Source: Blattamonas nauphoetae (lineage: Eukaryota; Preaxostyla; Oxymonadida). From it: a stretch of DNA of 21,087 nucleotides. The DNA lies in assembly GCA_033064195.1 (NCBI GenBank), contig JARBJD010000711.1, forward strand, positions 1 to 21,087. The letters are read 5' to 3'. Within the stretch, counting starts at the first letter, position 1; each line of letters starts with the position of its first letter. The position numbers and the translations under genes are program-made. Shown here one piece after another: positions 8,093 to 16,598 of the stretch. The notes beneath the pieces are model-generated. The model did not search any database. It worked only from the letters and a program-made list of their open reading frames with translations, and had not been told where the DNA came from.

Positions 8093-10069
8093 TCAGAGAA
8101 GACCGAATTCAGCAATGAACTCTGGAGTACAGTCGTCAATTGAGTCAGCATGGAACTTGGTGTGTTGGATTGGAACGTACACTATTTTTGGGAGACATGT
8201 GAGACCATTCAGTAGAGTAGCTACCACATTACCGTGCTTGTATTCAATGAATTTCCCCACGAATTGAAACTGTCTACGCTTCTTCTGAAATTTGGCAACA
8301 GTCTTGTCCAAATCAAGATGGATCAATAGAATGTTTCCTGGTTTGTATTTCCATAACATCTGTGTTGTCTGTTGTCTTTGGATGTTCTTCAATTGTTCTT
8401 CACAACTGGAGATGTACAGTGCTTCAATCTCTCGATTCTTTTGTGCCTGCTCTGGAGTGAATTTGTTCCAGTACGCTCGATGAGGAGTCATGTTGTAGAA
8501 TTCCACCATCTGATTCATCAGTGAATGATTGGCCATTTGTGTCGCATTGTCTTGGAATCCATCTCTGATTGTTCTTATCACGCGATCGACAATTCTGTTG
8601 TGATTTGTAAATGGTGAGCTTGTGAAATAAGTATTGACATTCTGATCCTTGAAAAACTCTGATGCTTCTCCACTTGTCCATGCTGCTTCACCATCACCTC
8701 GAATGTTGTTAACGTGAACGCCACGATGGTTAATCAGATCATTGATTGCAGTCTTGACTTTGCTCCATGATTTATCCAGTACAGGAATGACGACCAGGTA
8801 TTTAGTGTTGATGTTAATGGCAAAGAGATAGATCTGCAACACTGTTTTCGACGTTGGTGATTGGATAAAGACAAGATCAATTTCCCAGGATCCAAACTTG
8901 GGAGAAAAGTATAGTCTATCACAATTCTGAGGAACCTTTCTGTCTGATGTCTTCTGTGGATCACCTGTAATTGCTTTCGACATGAACTGCATTTTTGATC
9001 GAAATGGATACACTATTTTTTCCGTTGTTTTTGGAATCATTGGAGGATCAATTCTCATCGCATCACCTCCTTTTTCTCTCTGAATTTTCCTCGGATGTGC
9101 TACACTCCATCTGTGATCAAATTCCTCATACCAATCCTGAAATGATCTTCCTCCGAATGGGATTTGTTTTGTGTGAGTCAGAATGAAGTCAAGATCTTCG
9201 TTCGCAATCTTTCTGTTTATCGAGGCTCGAACGAATGTGTCTCTGTTCATTTTATTTGAATCCAGAATGTGTGATGTAATATAGTGTTCCATCTGCTTTT
9301 GATTTTTCATTATTGAGTTCTCAGCTTTGATCTGTTCATCTTCTGAATCGTTTTTCTGTTGATGATCAAACAATCCTTTCATTTGTGCCAACTTATTGAG
9401 CACTTGCTGTGTGGTTGGTTCATACTGTCTGATCTCCCTCACTGGGTGGTTGAACACGGTTGGTATGAAGAAGGGATTTCTCTCAATTGGATCCTGCACC
9501 TGTGAAATTGGTATAATGTCATCATCATCTTCATCATCATCATCATCCTCATCTTCCTCTTCAAATCTCCTCTCCTTCATTGGATATTCATATTCAAACC
9601 CCATTGATTTCAAGTTTCTCATCTGTCCAGGAAGAACTAGGTCTTCAGGTGGTTCTATTGCTATTGGTCTTTGCACTGGAGTTGGGATTGGGATTGGTCT
9701 TGCCTCTGCAGGGCTTCGAACTCTTGGTGAGAGAGTCACTTCCTGATTGTACTTTCGATGATATTCTCGATACTTTTTGTATGCCGTTTCACATCTCCCA
9801 TCACTGACACGTTTTCCCAAGAATTCAATCAGAAACTGTGAGACTACTTTTGTTCCAATTGAGAGAGTTAACTTTGGAGAGAGACCTCCATTGAACCAAT
9901 CCTCAAAATATGTCTCATCGTTTGCTACATACTCTCCATTTGAATCATAGACATCATATACTGGTAAAGTGTTGGCTCTATTGAACTTAACATTGAATAT
10001 TTTGATTTGAGAGTGTTGTGTGCAATTCAGCAACCTATTCACTAAAGTATTAATCTGTCGTGTGTTCAT
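8093..10069 (-). CDS. INT: Polinton integrase (rve, DDE superfamily)
   Basis: This 658-residue frame is uninterrupted from the ATG at 10067-10069 to TGA at 8093. The RNase-H-like rve core spans about residues 390-520. It shows FGSWEIDLVFIQ (first acidic strand), a block of hydrophobic strands (YLFAININTKYLVVIPVLDK), IRGDGEAAW (second acidic residue) and NHNRIVDRVIRTIRD, the segment carrying the third acidic position. After it come helices and a C-terminal SH3/chromo-like part (YKPGNILLIHLDL ... FVGKFIEYKHG, about 575-640). The first 330 residues are specific to this protein and include a Pro-rich linker and a pure Asp/Glu run (about 169-184). It would join element DNA to host DNA. The frame looks whole. 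The promoter motif lies at its start and the polymerase gene ends just upstream. Confidence 0.88.
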   Translation of the reverse strand: MNTRQINTLVNRLLNCTQHSQIKIFNVKFNRANTLPVYDVYDSNGEYVANDETYFEDWFNGGLSPKLTLSIGTKVVSQFLIEFLGKRVSDGRCETAYKKYREYHRKYNQEVTLSPRVRSPAEARPIPIPTPVQRPIAIEPPEDLVLPGQMRNLKSMGFEYEYPMKERRFEEEDEDDDDDEDDDDIIPISQVQDPIERNPFFIPTVFNHPVREIRQYEPTTQQVLNKLAQMKGLFDHQQKNDSEDEQIKAENSIMKNQKQMEHYITSHILDSNKMNRDTFVRASINRKIANEDLDFILTHTKQIPFGGRSFQDWYEEFDHRWSVAHPRKIQREKGGDAMRIDPPMIPKTTEKIVYPFRSKMQFMSKAITGDPQKTSDRKVPQNCDRLYFSPKFGSWEIDLVFIQSPTSKTVLQIYLFAININTKYLVVIPVLDKSWSKVKTAINDLINHRGVHVNNIRGDGEAAWTSGEASEFFKDQNVNTYFTSSPFTNHNRIVDRVIRTIRDGFQDNATQMANHSLMNQMVEFYNMTPHRAYWNKFTPEQAQKNREIEALYISSCEEQLKNIQRQQTTQMLWKYKPGNILLIHLDLDKTVAKFQKKRRQFQFVGKFIEYKHGNVVATLLNGLTCLPKIVYVPIQHTKFHADSIDDCTPEFIAEFGLL

Positions 10070-10092
10070 TTATACAAAAATAAAGTTTGTGT
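10070..10092 (-). promoter_or_regulatory. shared A/T upstream motif (integrase) and 3' end of polB
   Basis: Only 23 bp separate the polymerase stop from the integrase ATG. On the minus strand they contain CTTTATTTTTGTATAA, the same motif as before the other genes. Confidence 0.55.
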
Positions 10093-10681
10093 TTATTCAA
10101 TAATATAATCAGTTGCTTTCAGTCCATGAATGAATGGAGGACACGATTCATTTTCAAGTACGATTGCCTTCAGATGAATTCCACTGAGACTGAGTTTCTG
10201 TTGTTGTATTTTCGCAATCTCAAATCCATTTGTATTCTCTTCGCTCACGATTCTTCTCGTCTGAAACGCATCATCATGATGCTTGAACCGTTTTACGGTG
10301 AAGTTCAGTGTTGTAGTCACAGTTTTCTCTCCATTAAGACATTTCACATAATCGTCACTTGTGATGTTTGTTTTCTTTAGAGACACGCCTTTGATTTTGC
10401 ATTTCTCATCGAGAGAGTAACACTTGGGTGCAAGACAGATCATCTGTTCACCTTCCTTTTCAATTGCTAATCCCAACAGCTTCTTCTCATCATCAACTCC
10501 CTTTTCAGGATTGGGAAACCATTCATATTTGTGTGCATCATAGAATTCCTTGTCAGCAATCACATGTTCAAATTGTTGATGAATTCCAGCATTTGGATCA
10601 CCGGCAATTGCCCAGTATGCAGAGTCAGTGTCTCCCTCACAAAAGTGTATCTTGTTCATGTCTAGGCACTTGTACATGAAG
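10093..10681 (-). pseudogene. POLB: Polinton DNA polymerase B, C-terminal palm/thumb part
   Basis: This is the last part of the polymerase gene. It contains FCEGDTDSAYWAI, the palm motif C (DTDS) that holds the second catalytic aspartate of family B polymerases. A long C-terminal region (NPEKGVDDEKKLLGLAIEKE, MICLAPKCYSL and on to GLKATDYIIE) follows the pattern of protein-primed PolBs of Polintons. It is separated from the rest of the gene by the fold-back transposon at 10684-12077. Fossil; see the element entry for its state. Confidence 0.85.
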
Positions 10682-10683
10682 TA

Positions 10684-12077
10684 TAGTAGTAAAATAACCC
10701 GGCGAGGGTAAAATAACCCGGGGTGAAAACCCCCTTTTTTGGACCCCTCTTTCCGTCCATCCCATATTTCTCGGAACCAAAATTTTTTTGGGTCCCACTT
10801 TTTTTTCCATAATGTTTGTCTCAACTCCTACTATCGATCGAGGTAGAAATCGAACCTCCAAAATAGGATCCTGGGCCGGGGGTGCCTATTTCGGAACCAT
10901 ATTTTGGCCTATTTTTGACTTATTTTTGGCTCCTAAATAGGAGGTCCTTAACATTCAAGCTTAGGGCATAAAACCTTCACGACCACTTTTCTCCACGCCT
11001 GTTCAAAATTTTGCTTTCTCGTTTCATTTCTGGTTGTTTGGGATGTTTTTCTCTCGAAATCACAAATTTTTGAAAATGAAAAATCCTGGGGGACCTGGGT
11101 TGAAATTCAGGGTCAAAACTGACTTCCTGTATATTAAGCTTAGGAGCCAGAAAATTTGTATTGATCATATCTCCACAACCAGACATAGTTCCGACATGAG
11201 GTTTTCACCAATATGGATGTTTTGTTGGATTATAATTTTTTCTGAAAATTTTGAAAAAAAATCCCCTTGCGGCAGTTGAGATATTTTTGTGGGTTTTTGG
11301 ATTTGGTTCGAAAGGAGAGCTGTCACTTGACATGGGATGATGCACCCGTCTCCACATTTCGTCAAAATGATGCAGACACAATCAGAATCGAATCCAAATG
11401 CTAAAATTGGTTAGGATCGTGCTTGGGAGGAGAGGAGTTGGGATTTATTCTCAGATAAACACGAAAACTATCAAAAACGCCAAAATAGGAGGTCTTCGAA
11501 ATTTTCAAAATTTTCAGAAAAATTAGTTTCCAACAAAACATCCATATTGGTGAAAACTTCATGTCGGAACTATGTCTGGTTGTGGAGATATGATCAAAAC
11601 AAGTTTTCAAGATCCTAAGCTTTGTATACAGGGAAGTCAGTTTTGACCCTGAATTTCCACCCAGGTCCCCCCAAGATATTTCATTTTTCAAAAATTTGTG
11701 ATTTCGAGAGAAAAACATCCCAAACAACCAGAAATGAAACGAGAAAGCAAAATTTTGAACAGGCGTGGAGAAAAGTGGTCGTGAAGGTTTTATGCCCTAA
11801 GCTTTAATGTTAAGGACCTCCTATTTAGGAGCCAAAAATAAGTCAAAAATAGGCCAAAATATGGTTCCGAAATAGGCACCCCCGGCCCAGGATCCTATTT
11901 TGGAGGTTCGATTTCTACCTCGATCGATAGTAGGAGTTGAGACAAACATTATGGAAAAAAAAGTGGGACCCAAAAAAATTTTGGTTCCGAGAAATATGGG
12001 ATGGACGGAAAGAGGGGTCCAAAAAAGGGGGTTTTCACCCCGGGTTATTTTACCCTCGCCGGGTTATTTTACTACTA
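10684..12077. mobile_element. fold-back (long-TIR) DNA transposon inserted in polB
   Basis: This is a 1394-bp element whose two arms of about 570 bp are inverted copies of each other (about 10684-11255 and 11500-12077). The outer 250 bp or more are almost identical and the inner parts are more diverged. The central unpaired part is about 240 bp. The termini begin TAGTAGTAAAATAACCCGG, and a TAAAATAACCCGG block is repeated twice in tandem at each end. A TA dinucleotide flanks each side (10682-10683, 12078-12079), consistent with a TA target duplication as in Tc1/mariner-type or similar elements. There is no transposase. The open frames in the arms are mirror images of each other and not genes. 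It is non-autonomous, and the family beyond 'TA-targeting long-TIR MITE' is not determined. Confidence 0.88.
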
Positions 12078-12079
12078 TA

Positions 12080-14300
12080 GTAGATGAAATTCAGATACCA
12101 GAACTTGGCATTGTCAAGTGTGAATACTGCTTCTTGCAGACATGTCTTGCATGATGCTTTCTCTCTGTCTTCAATCACAATGTAGTTGTCCTCGTTGATC
12201 TCTCTTGTTGCTACAAATCCTTTCATCATTTGCTTCAGGTATGTTCTCTTCTCATTGCAGATTGTGATTGAGTTGTACTTCTCGGTGTTCATTCCATCAT
12301 GTCCGTAACTTCCATTCAAGTTGGTCTTACAGAACTGTTCCTTTCCTTTGTTTCCAACCTTCATTGCTTCTATTCTGTCATTCATGAACGATGTCACAAA
12401 TGGTTCAAATCCAGCATGTCTCGAAAAGACCATCACAGTCTTAATATCGTCTACGATGAAGTGGCAGTAGTCGATGAGGAACCACAGATAGTATGTCGAA
12501 AAGAACATATACTGATCGTGTGTGCTCAAGAGTTGAGTCAATTTCCTTTGCTTATCATCAGTCTTCAATCCATGCTTCTTCATCAACGAATATGTCTTCT
12601 CTCCAATGTTCTCTTCTGTTGTATTGACCACAATGTTTCTGAAGATTGGTGGGAAGTTAATGAAATCATTAATATATTTCTCATCGATGTGTCCTTTTAA
12701 TTCTGCAACGAACAGTGTCTTCTGATTCTTGTTCTCAATGATCTCACGACATTCTTTATCTCCTGTTGCAGTGTACAAACATCTTCCTGGCATATACATT
12801 CTGTGTTTAGTGTATGGATTGTCCTTGTTCTTGATTGATGAGAAAGCACTTGGATACAGTGAATTGAAATCAACACCACAGACATGAGTCATTTTATGTT
12901 CTGTATCTGTGGAGACAACTTTTCCATCTTCATATGTGAAGTGATTGATTGAAGTCACGTCTTTGATATTCTGTCGATGTTGAACATTCGATAATCCACC
13001 AGTCACAGCTGCTCTCAACTTGTGATATGTTTGCTCATGGGTCAGAGTCATTGGTAGTGATTTCCAGATGCAATACTTCTTCAGTTGAATTCTCAATCGA
13101 GTGAGATGCTCGTCCTTGTCTGACTTGTAGGTGTTGCAGTAATCACAGCAGATCTTCACGTTCTCTTTTGAATGTCCTTTTGAATTGTCGATTCTATCTA
13201 ATGTTGGTCGCACTGCTTGTGAGAAGTGACTCTTGCAGATATAGCACACTCTCTTGCACTGTTGAACGAACCAATCGTAGTCTGCTTCAGTGACATTTTT
13301 ATCAGTACTGCGATGAGCCTTCTGGTCTTGATAAATGTACGATGCAACTTTGTACTTCCAGTATTGCTTGGTGATTTTTTATTTCTCCAGATTGATCCAC
13401 TCCATTGAAATCATCGTCGATATCAAAGTCTTTGTAGGCACAGGCATACTTGATTGCAGAAGCATTTGCTGACAGTGAGAGATTGTGCAACATGTCCACT
13501 TTGTACTGGAAGTTCAGATCAATGAGATTATCCAAAGGTGCTATCATACATTCGACGTCTCTGATGTTGTAGAATTTCAGATATTCCCAACGGTTCTTGA
13601 ATCCTTGCTTCTTCCAATCATCAAGGTAAAGTTTGTAATCAGTGTCGGACATTTCACTGTTGTTGAGACTGGAGTAGAATTCATATTTGGAGAATGGTTC
13701 TTGTTTGCTCAACACTACATCGTAGTCTGATGAATCAAATGATTCGTAAGCAAAGAATGATTTCTGAAGAGTGGTCTTTCCTCCAAAAGCCTTCACTGCA
13801 TTATCCAATGTCATTGGTCCTGTGTACGACATCATGTCTATGAATCGAAGTACCTGTTGCGTCTTCTCGTGTCTGATCAAAACTTGTTTGTACTTCGTTG
13901 TTGATCCAAGGAAGCTGACAACTTTCCAATCCTTATCAACGAGATCACGGAAGATGAGATTGATGTCGAATCTGGAACTGTTAAATCCAATCACACTGAC
14001 TTCATTTTGTGAGGGTATTTCCGGGTCTTCGTAGTAGTTGTCATCTCGTACTGTCTCAGCATATCTGAAGAGTTCTCTGATCCATTGCTTCACAAAGTCC
14101 TTTCCATCTCGAAGATCAAAGTAGATTGACTTCACACCTGATTTTGTTTTGATTGCAGATGCAACGGAGAGAGGCTTCAAGTGTGAGATCAGTTGTGTGT
14201 TGTCATCAGAGAATAAATTGTCAAGAAAGAGATCTTCCATCGTTTCGAAATCGTACGTGATGTAGAACTGTGTTGGTTTGAATTCGTCTTGTCTTTGTGT
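12080..14300 (-). pseudogene. POLB: Polinton DNA polymerase B, exonuclease, HNH-like and palm part
   Basis: This is the core of a family B, protein-primed polymerase. In gene order it shows the Exo I motif YDFET near 14.25 kb, Exo II GFNSSRFD near 13.97 kb, and Exo III with YNIRDVE near 13.56 kb. An HNH/treble-clef-like segment near 13.1-13.25 kb reads CYICKSHF, TLDRIDNSKGH, CCDYCN. Palm motif A VDFNSLYPSAF lies near 12.86 kb, and a motif B region with LNGSYG near 12.3 kb. This enzyme would copy the element's DNA from a protein primer. The DDRIDN-type HNH block between exonuclease and palm is unusual, although many animal Polintons have a different zinc-binding insert at that place. The gene is a fossil with about four breaks plus the inserted transposon that forms its left border. 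Confidence 0.88.
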
Positions 14301-14435
14301 GCCATCAGAAATTCAAATGTTCGATTGTTGAGAATATGTGGAACGTATGGTCTTGGTGTCTTGTCAAGTGAGATCTACTTCACATGTTTTCCATCAAGTT
14401 CTTTGCACTCTCTGAGATGCTTCTCAAAATCTCTG

Positions 14436-15893
14436 CTAGTTGTTATTCTTCACTTGGAATCCTCTTGACTGACAATACGGACAGAGTTTGTATCCAGTGA
14501 TTTTCTCAGGATCCACAATGAACATCACATGAACGAGTGTGGCTGTTAGTGGAATCATCAGAAGTGGGAGAACTCTTGCATCGTCATTTTCGTTGACATA
14601 CGATTGACTGAGGAAATACCGCTTCTTGTCTTCGTCATATTCATAAATGTGAACTGTGATGTTGAATCTTTGCATTGCTTTCTCAATGTCACATGCAATA
14701 TCAAACCCAGGATAATTCTGAAGATGTGGAGTCAATTGTCGAGATTGGAGATGAGTGAGATTCATCCATTGTGCGAACAATCTGTAGGCTTCACTGTTCC
14801 TCATATTGATTGATATTTTCTTACCTTGAACTTCAGGAAGTGTGAGGAATGATAGAGCTTGAAAGAAACAGATATTGTACTCAGAATCGATGTATCGAAC
14901 ATTCCTCGTTTTGTTGTGTTCAGTGAGAATAGCATTTGCTTTTCCTGCGACTGGGAATCGATAGACTGCAACTAGAATTGAGTGGAAAGCGATGTACATT
15001 GTCTTCGTATCCATCAGTGTTCTCTCTTGTGATTCTTTGATCAGATTGATCGCATATTTTGAATACTCGTTGATGTCTCCTGCACTTCTTATCACTGTCG
15101 GAAAACTCTTTGATGTGTTCTCCAATTCTGGTCTGAAGTCATTGTAAGTTGTCTCATCTTTGTCTTTTCTCTCGATGATCTTTCCAAAGTCAATACTAAT
15201 CTTGAATGGATGATCTTTCTCTTTGTCGAACACTGCTTTAATGATGGTTGTGATTTCTTCAACGTTCTTCAAGTGATTGTGGAAGTACAACTGATATGGT
15301 TTTCCATTATCCTCAACCTTCTCGACCTCATTCTTTTTGAACTTCCTTCGTGCATCCATGAGACAAGAATTGAATGCTGCTTTGTCTCGTGGTTCAGCTA
15401 ATAATATGCATTCTTCAAATCCCTCAAATGTCTGCACTTCTCTCTTTTCCATTTGTTCATTTTTCTTCTGAATGATTAACAGATTCTTCATCCAATGATC
15501 CATCAGTTTCTCTTCAATTGATTTCAGTTTCCACGTCATTTTGAACACCTGCTTCTTCAGTTCATCTTTGTTCACTCTTGGATTTTCTTTCATGATTTGC
15601 ATTCTTGCTTTGCGGTCTTCTTCATTCATCATTGCATTGTTATTGTGCTCTTCCAGTTTGTGAATAAAATCATCAATCTGATAGTTGGTAATATTCCTTA
15701 TCTCTCCTTCAAAATGGAGATCTGGATTCTTGAGCATTGACAGGAGATATGCACGATGATGTTGGCAGTTTCGAATGCCTGGTTTGTATGTTCGATCGTA
15801 ACCATGTTCATCCTTGAATTCAAAGGTGGTGTTTGGAAATAGCTCTCTTATTTTCGAGATGCTGTCTGTGACAAATTTCAGTGTCGCCGCCAT
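14436..15893 (-). CDS. POLB: N-terminal block of Polinton polymerase B protein
   Basis: This is a 485-residue open block, starting with an ATG at 15891-15893 behind the shared upstream motif. The first 200 residues are helical and highly charged. The later part has NICFFQALSFL, then PGFDIACDIEKAMQRFNITV with a strand VHIYEYDEDKKRY, then LVHVMFIVDPEKITGYKLCPYCQ. That order (C-F-F/R-x-L, 'F.G..l.di...E..f.i.i.vY', then H...I.D...  and a CxxC zinc knuckle) is what I associate with the region before the exonuclease in Polinton PolB proteins. The CFF...H spacing recalls OTU-like cysteine proteases, but that is only suggestive. In the family this block belongs to the polymerase that follows on the same strand. 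A separate upstream gene is the alternative. Confidence 0.7.
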   Translation of the reverse strand: MAATLKFVTDSISKIRELFPNTTFEFKDEHGYDRTYKPGIRNCQHHRAYLLSMLKNPDLHFEGEIRNITNYQIDDFIHKLEEHNNNAMMNEEDRKARMQIMKENPRVNKDELKKQVFKMTWKLKSIEEKLMDHWMKNLLIIQKKNEQMEKREVQTFEGFEECILLAEPRDKAAFNSCLMDARRKFKKNEVEKVEDNGKPYQLYFHNHLKNVEEITTIIKAVFDKEKDHPFKISIDFGKIIERKDKDETTYNDFRPELENTSKSFPTVIRSAGDINEYSKYAINLIKESQERTLMDTKTMYIAFHSILVAVYRFPVAGKANAILTEHNKTRNVRYIDSEYNICFFQALSFLTLPEVQGKKISINMRNSEAYRLFAQWMNLTHLQSRQLTPHLQNYPGFDIACDIEKAMQRFNITVHIYEYDEDKKRYFLSQSYVNENDDARVLPLLMIPLTATLVHVMFIVDPEKITGYKLCPYCQSRGFQVKNNN

Positions 15894-15934
15894 TTACTAC
15901 AAATTAAAAATCCGAAAATAAAAAAGTTGAGCGT
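15894..15934 (-). promoter_or_regulatory. shared A/T upstream motif (polB)
   Basis: On the minus strand, TTTTTAATTTGTAGTAA sits directly before the ATG. It differs by one base from the copy in front of the 129-residue gene (TTTTTAATTTGTATTAA), which is the strongest pair in the set. Confidence 0.6.
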
Positions 15935-16324
15935 TTATTTCTGTTTTCTCTGATGGGGCTTTTTCAGTGCCTTTAACCAGGAATCAAGTCTAATTCTGAA
16001 CACTTCACTTCCGCCGATCTCTCGATATGTGAATGGAACCAAAACTTTGGTGTACTCACCTACGAGCTCACAATTGTATTTCTTCAATTCATTTTCGACG
16101 AATGATTGAGTGTAGTGTCGACGTTTCGCTAAGTGAGGTCTGTTTCCTTGATTCCACAACTTCGGTTTTATTCTCCATTCAACGCCCTCATGAACATACG
16201 TCACCGGCACATTATTTCTGACATACTCAGAGACTAGCGAACAGTTCTCTTCTCTCATTGATTCAATTAATGCTTGTTCTGAACATACTCGACGTCTTTC
16301 GTTGTACATTTCAGTTGGATTCAT
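15935..16324 (-). CDS. 129-aa protein with a duplicated module
   Basis: This is an intact minus-strand frame with its ATG at 16322-16324. The protein is two similar modules of about 42 residues. Residues 18-58 contain NCSLVSEYVRNNVPVTYVHE then WRIKPKLW. Residues 76-118 contain NCELVGEYTKVLVPFTYREI then FRIRLDSWL. The shared pattern C-x-L-V-x-E-Y...VP-x-TY...(F/W)RI...W resembles small repeated DNA-binding modules seen beside HNH nucleases in large DNA viruses and phages, although their cysteines are absent. The protein is strongly basic. Nucleic-acid binding is an inference. It is the right-most gene found in the element. Confidence 0.6.
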   Translation of the reverse strand: MNPTEMYNERRRVCSEQALIESMREENCSLVSEYVRNNVPVTYVHEGVEWRIKPKLWNQGNRPHLAKRRHYTQSFVENELKKYNCELVGEYTKVLVPFTYREIGGSEVFRIRLDSWLKALKKPHQRKQK

Positions 16325-16345
16325 TTAATACAAATTAAAAATTCA
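16325..16345 (-). promoter_or_regulatory. shared A/T upstream motif (129-aa gene)
   Basis: On the minus strand, TTTTTAATTTGTATTAA runs straight into the ATG. Confidence 0.6.
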
Positions 16346-16598
16346 AAATAAATTTCCATTCGTTGTTTTATCGTTGGTGATCTTCCGAGACTTCGATTCT
16401 GTCATCGATGGGTTCGATCAGTCTTGTTTGATCAGCGAAAGTCCTTCAATGGGACATGATCCTTTCATCTCGTTCCTGACGACTCTTTACTGTTTCGTTT
16501 AGGTGTGTTATGCTTTCTACTTTCACATTTGTTCTCTCTTCTTTTTTGACATCTCATTCTTGTTCTCGATCCTTCACTTTTTCTTCTCCTCTCGTTCA
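16346..16598. other. spacer between Polinton genes and the tandem array
   Basis: No gene is supported. The stretch is pyrimidine-rich on the plus strand, similar in composition to the spacer parts of the array units that follow, so it may hold worn-out units. Confidence 0.4.

Larger units (their letters stand above)
5500..16400. mobile_element. Polinton (Maverick) element, decayed copy
   Basis: The triad that defines Polintons is present: protein-primed DNA polymerase B, a retroviral-type (rve) DDE integrase and an A32-like packaging ATPase. Several small unknown genes accompany them, tightly packed and without visible introns. The genes share an upstream A/T motif. The extent given runs from the leftmost gene remnant to just beyond the rightmost gene. 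True ends were not found: no terminal inverted repeat or 6-bp target duplication could be matched between the flanks. The tandem array to 18.06 kb may be part of it. Double-jelly-roll capsid, penton and protease genes are not visible. The copy is broken. The polymerase carries one large insertion and about four other breaks, at least one left-hand gene is eroded, and integrase and ATPase look mostly whole. The preserved frames suggest a moderately young fossil. Confidence 0.9.

Noticed and set aside
9396-9746. Plus-strand Ser-rich frame
   Set aside because: It is the antisense of the Asp/Glu run in the integrase gene (an ATC-type microsatellite). The serine tract is an artefact.
10637-12154. 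Open frames in the fold-back arms (for example MEVRFLPRSIVGVETN on both sides)
   Set aside because: They are mirror images caused by the inverted arms, with no domain and no partner. They are not genes.
8093-15893. Reassigned genetic code (TAA/TAG read as glutamine, as in some oxymonads and ciliates)
   Set aside because: The 658-residue integrase and the 485-residue polymerase block contain many glutamines, all written CAA or CAG, which fits the standard code.
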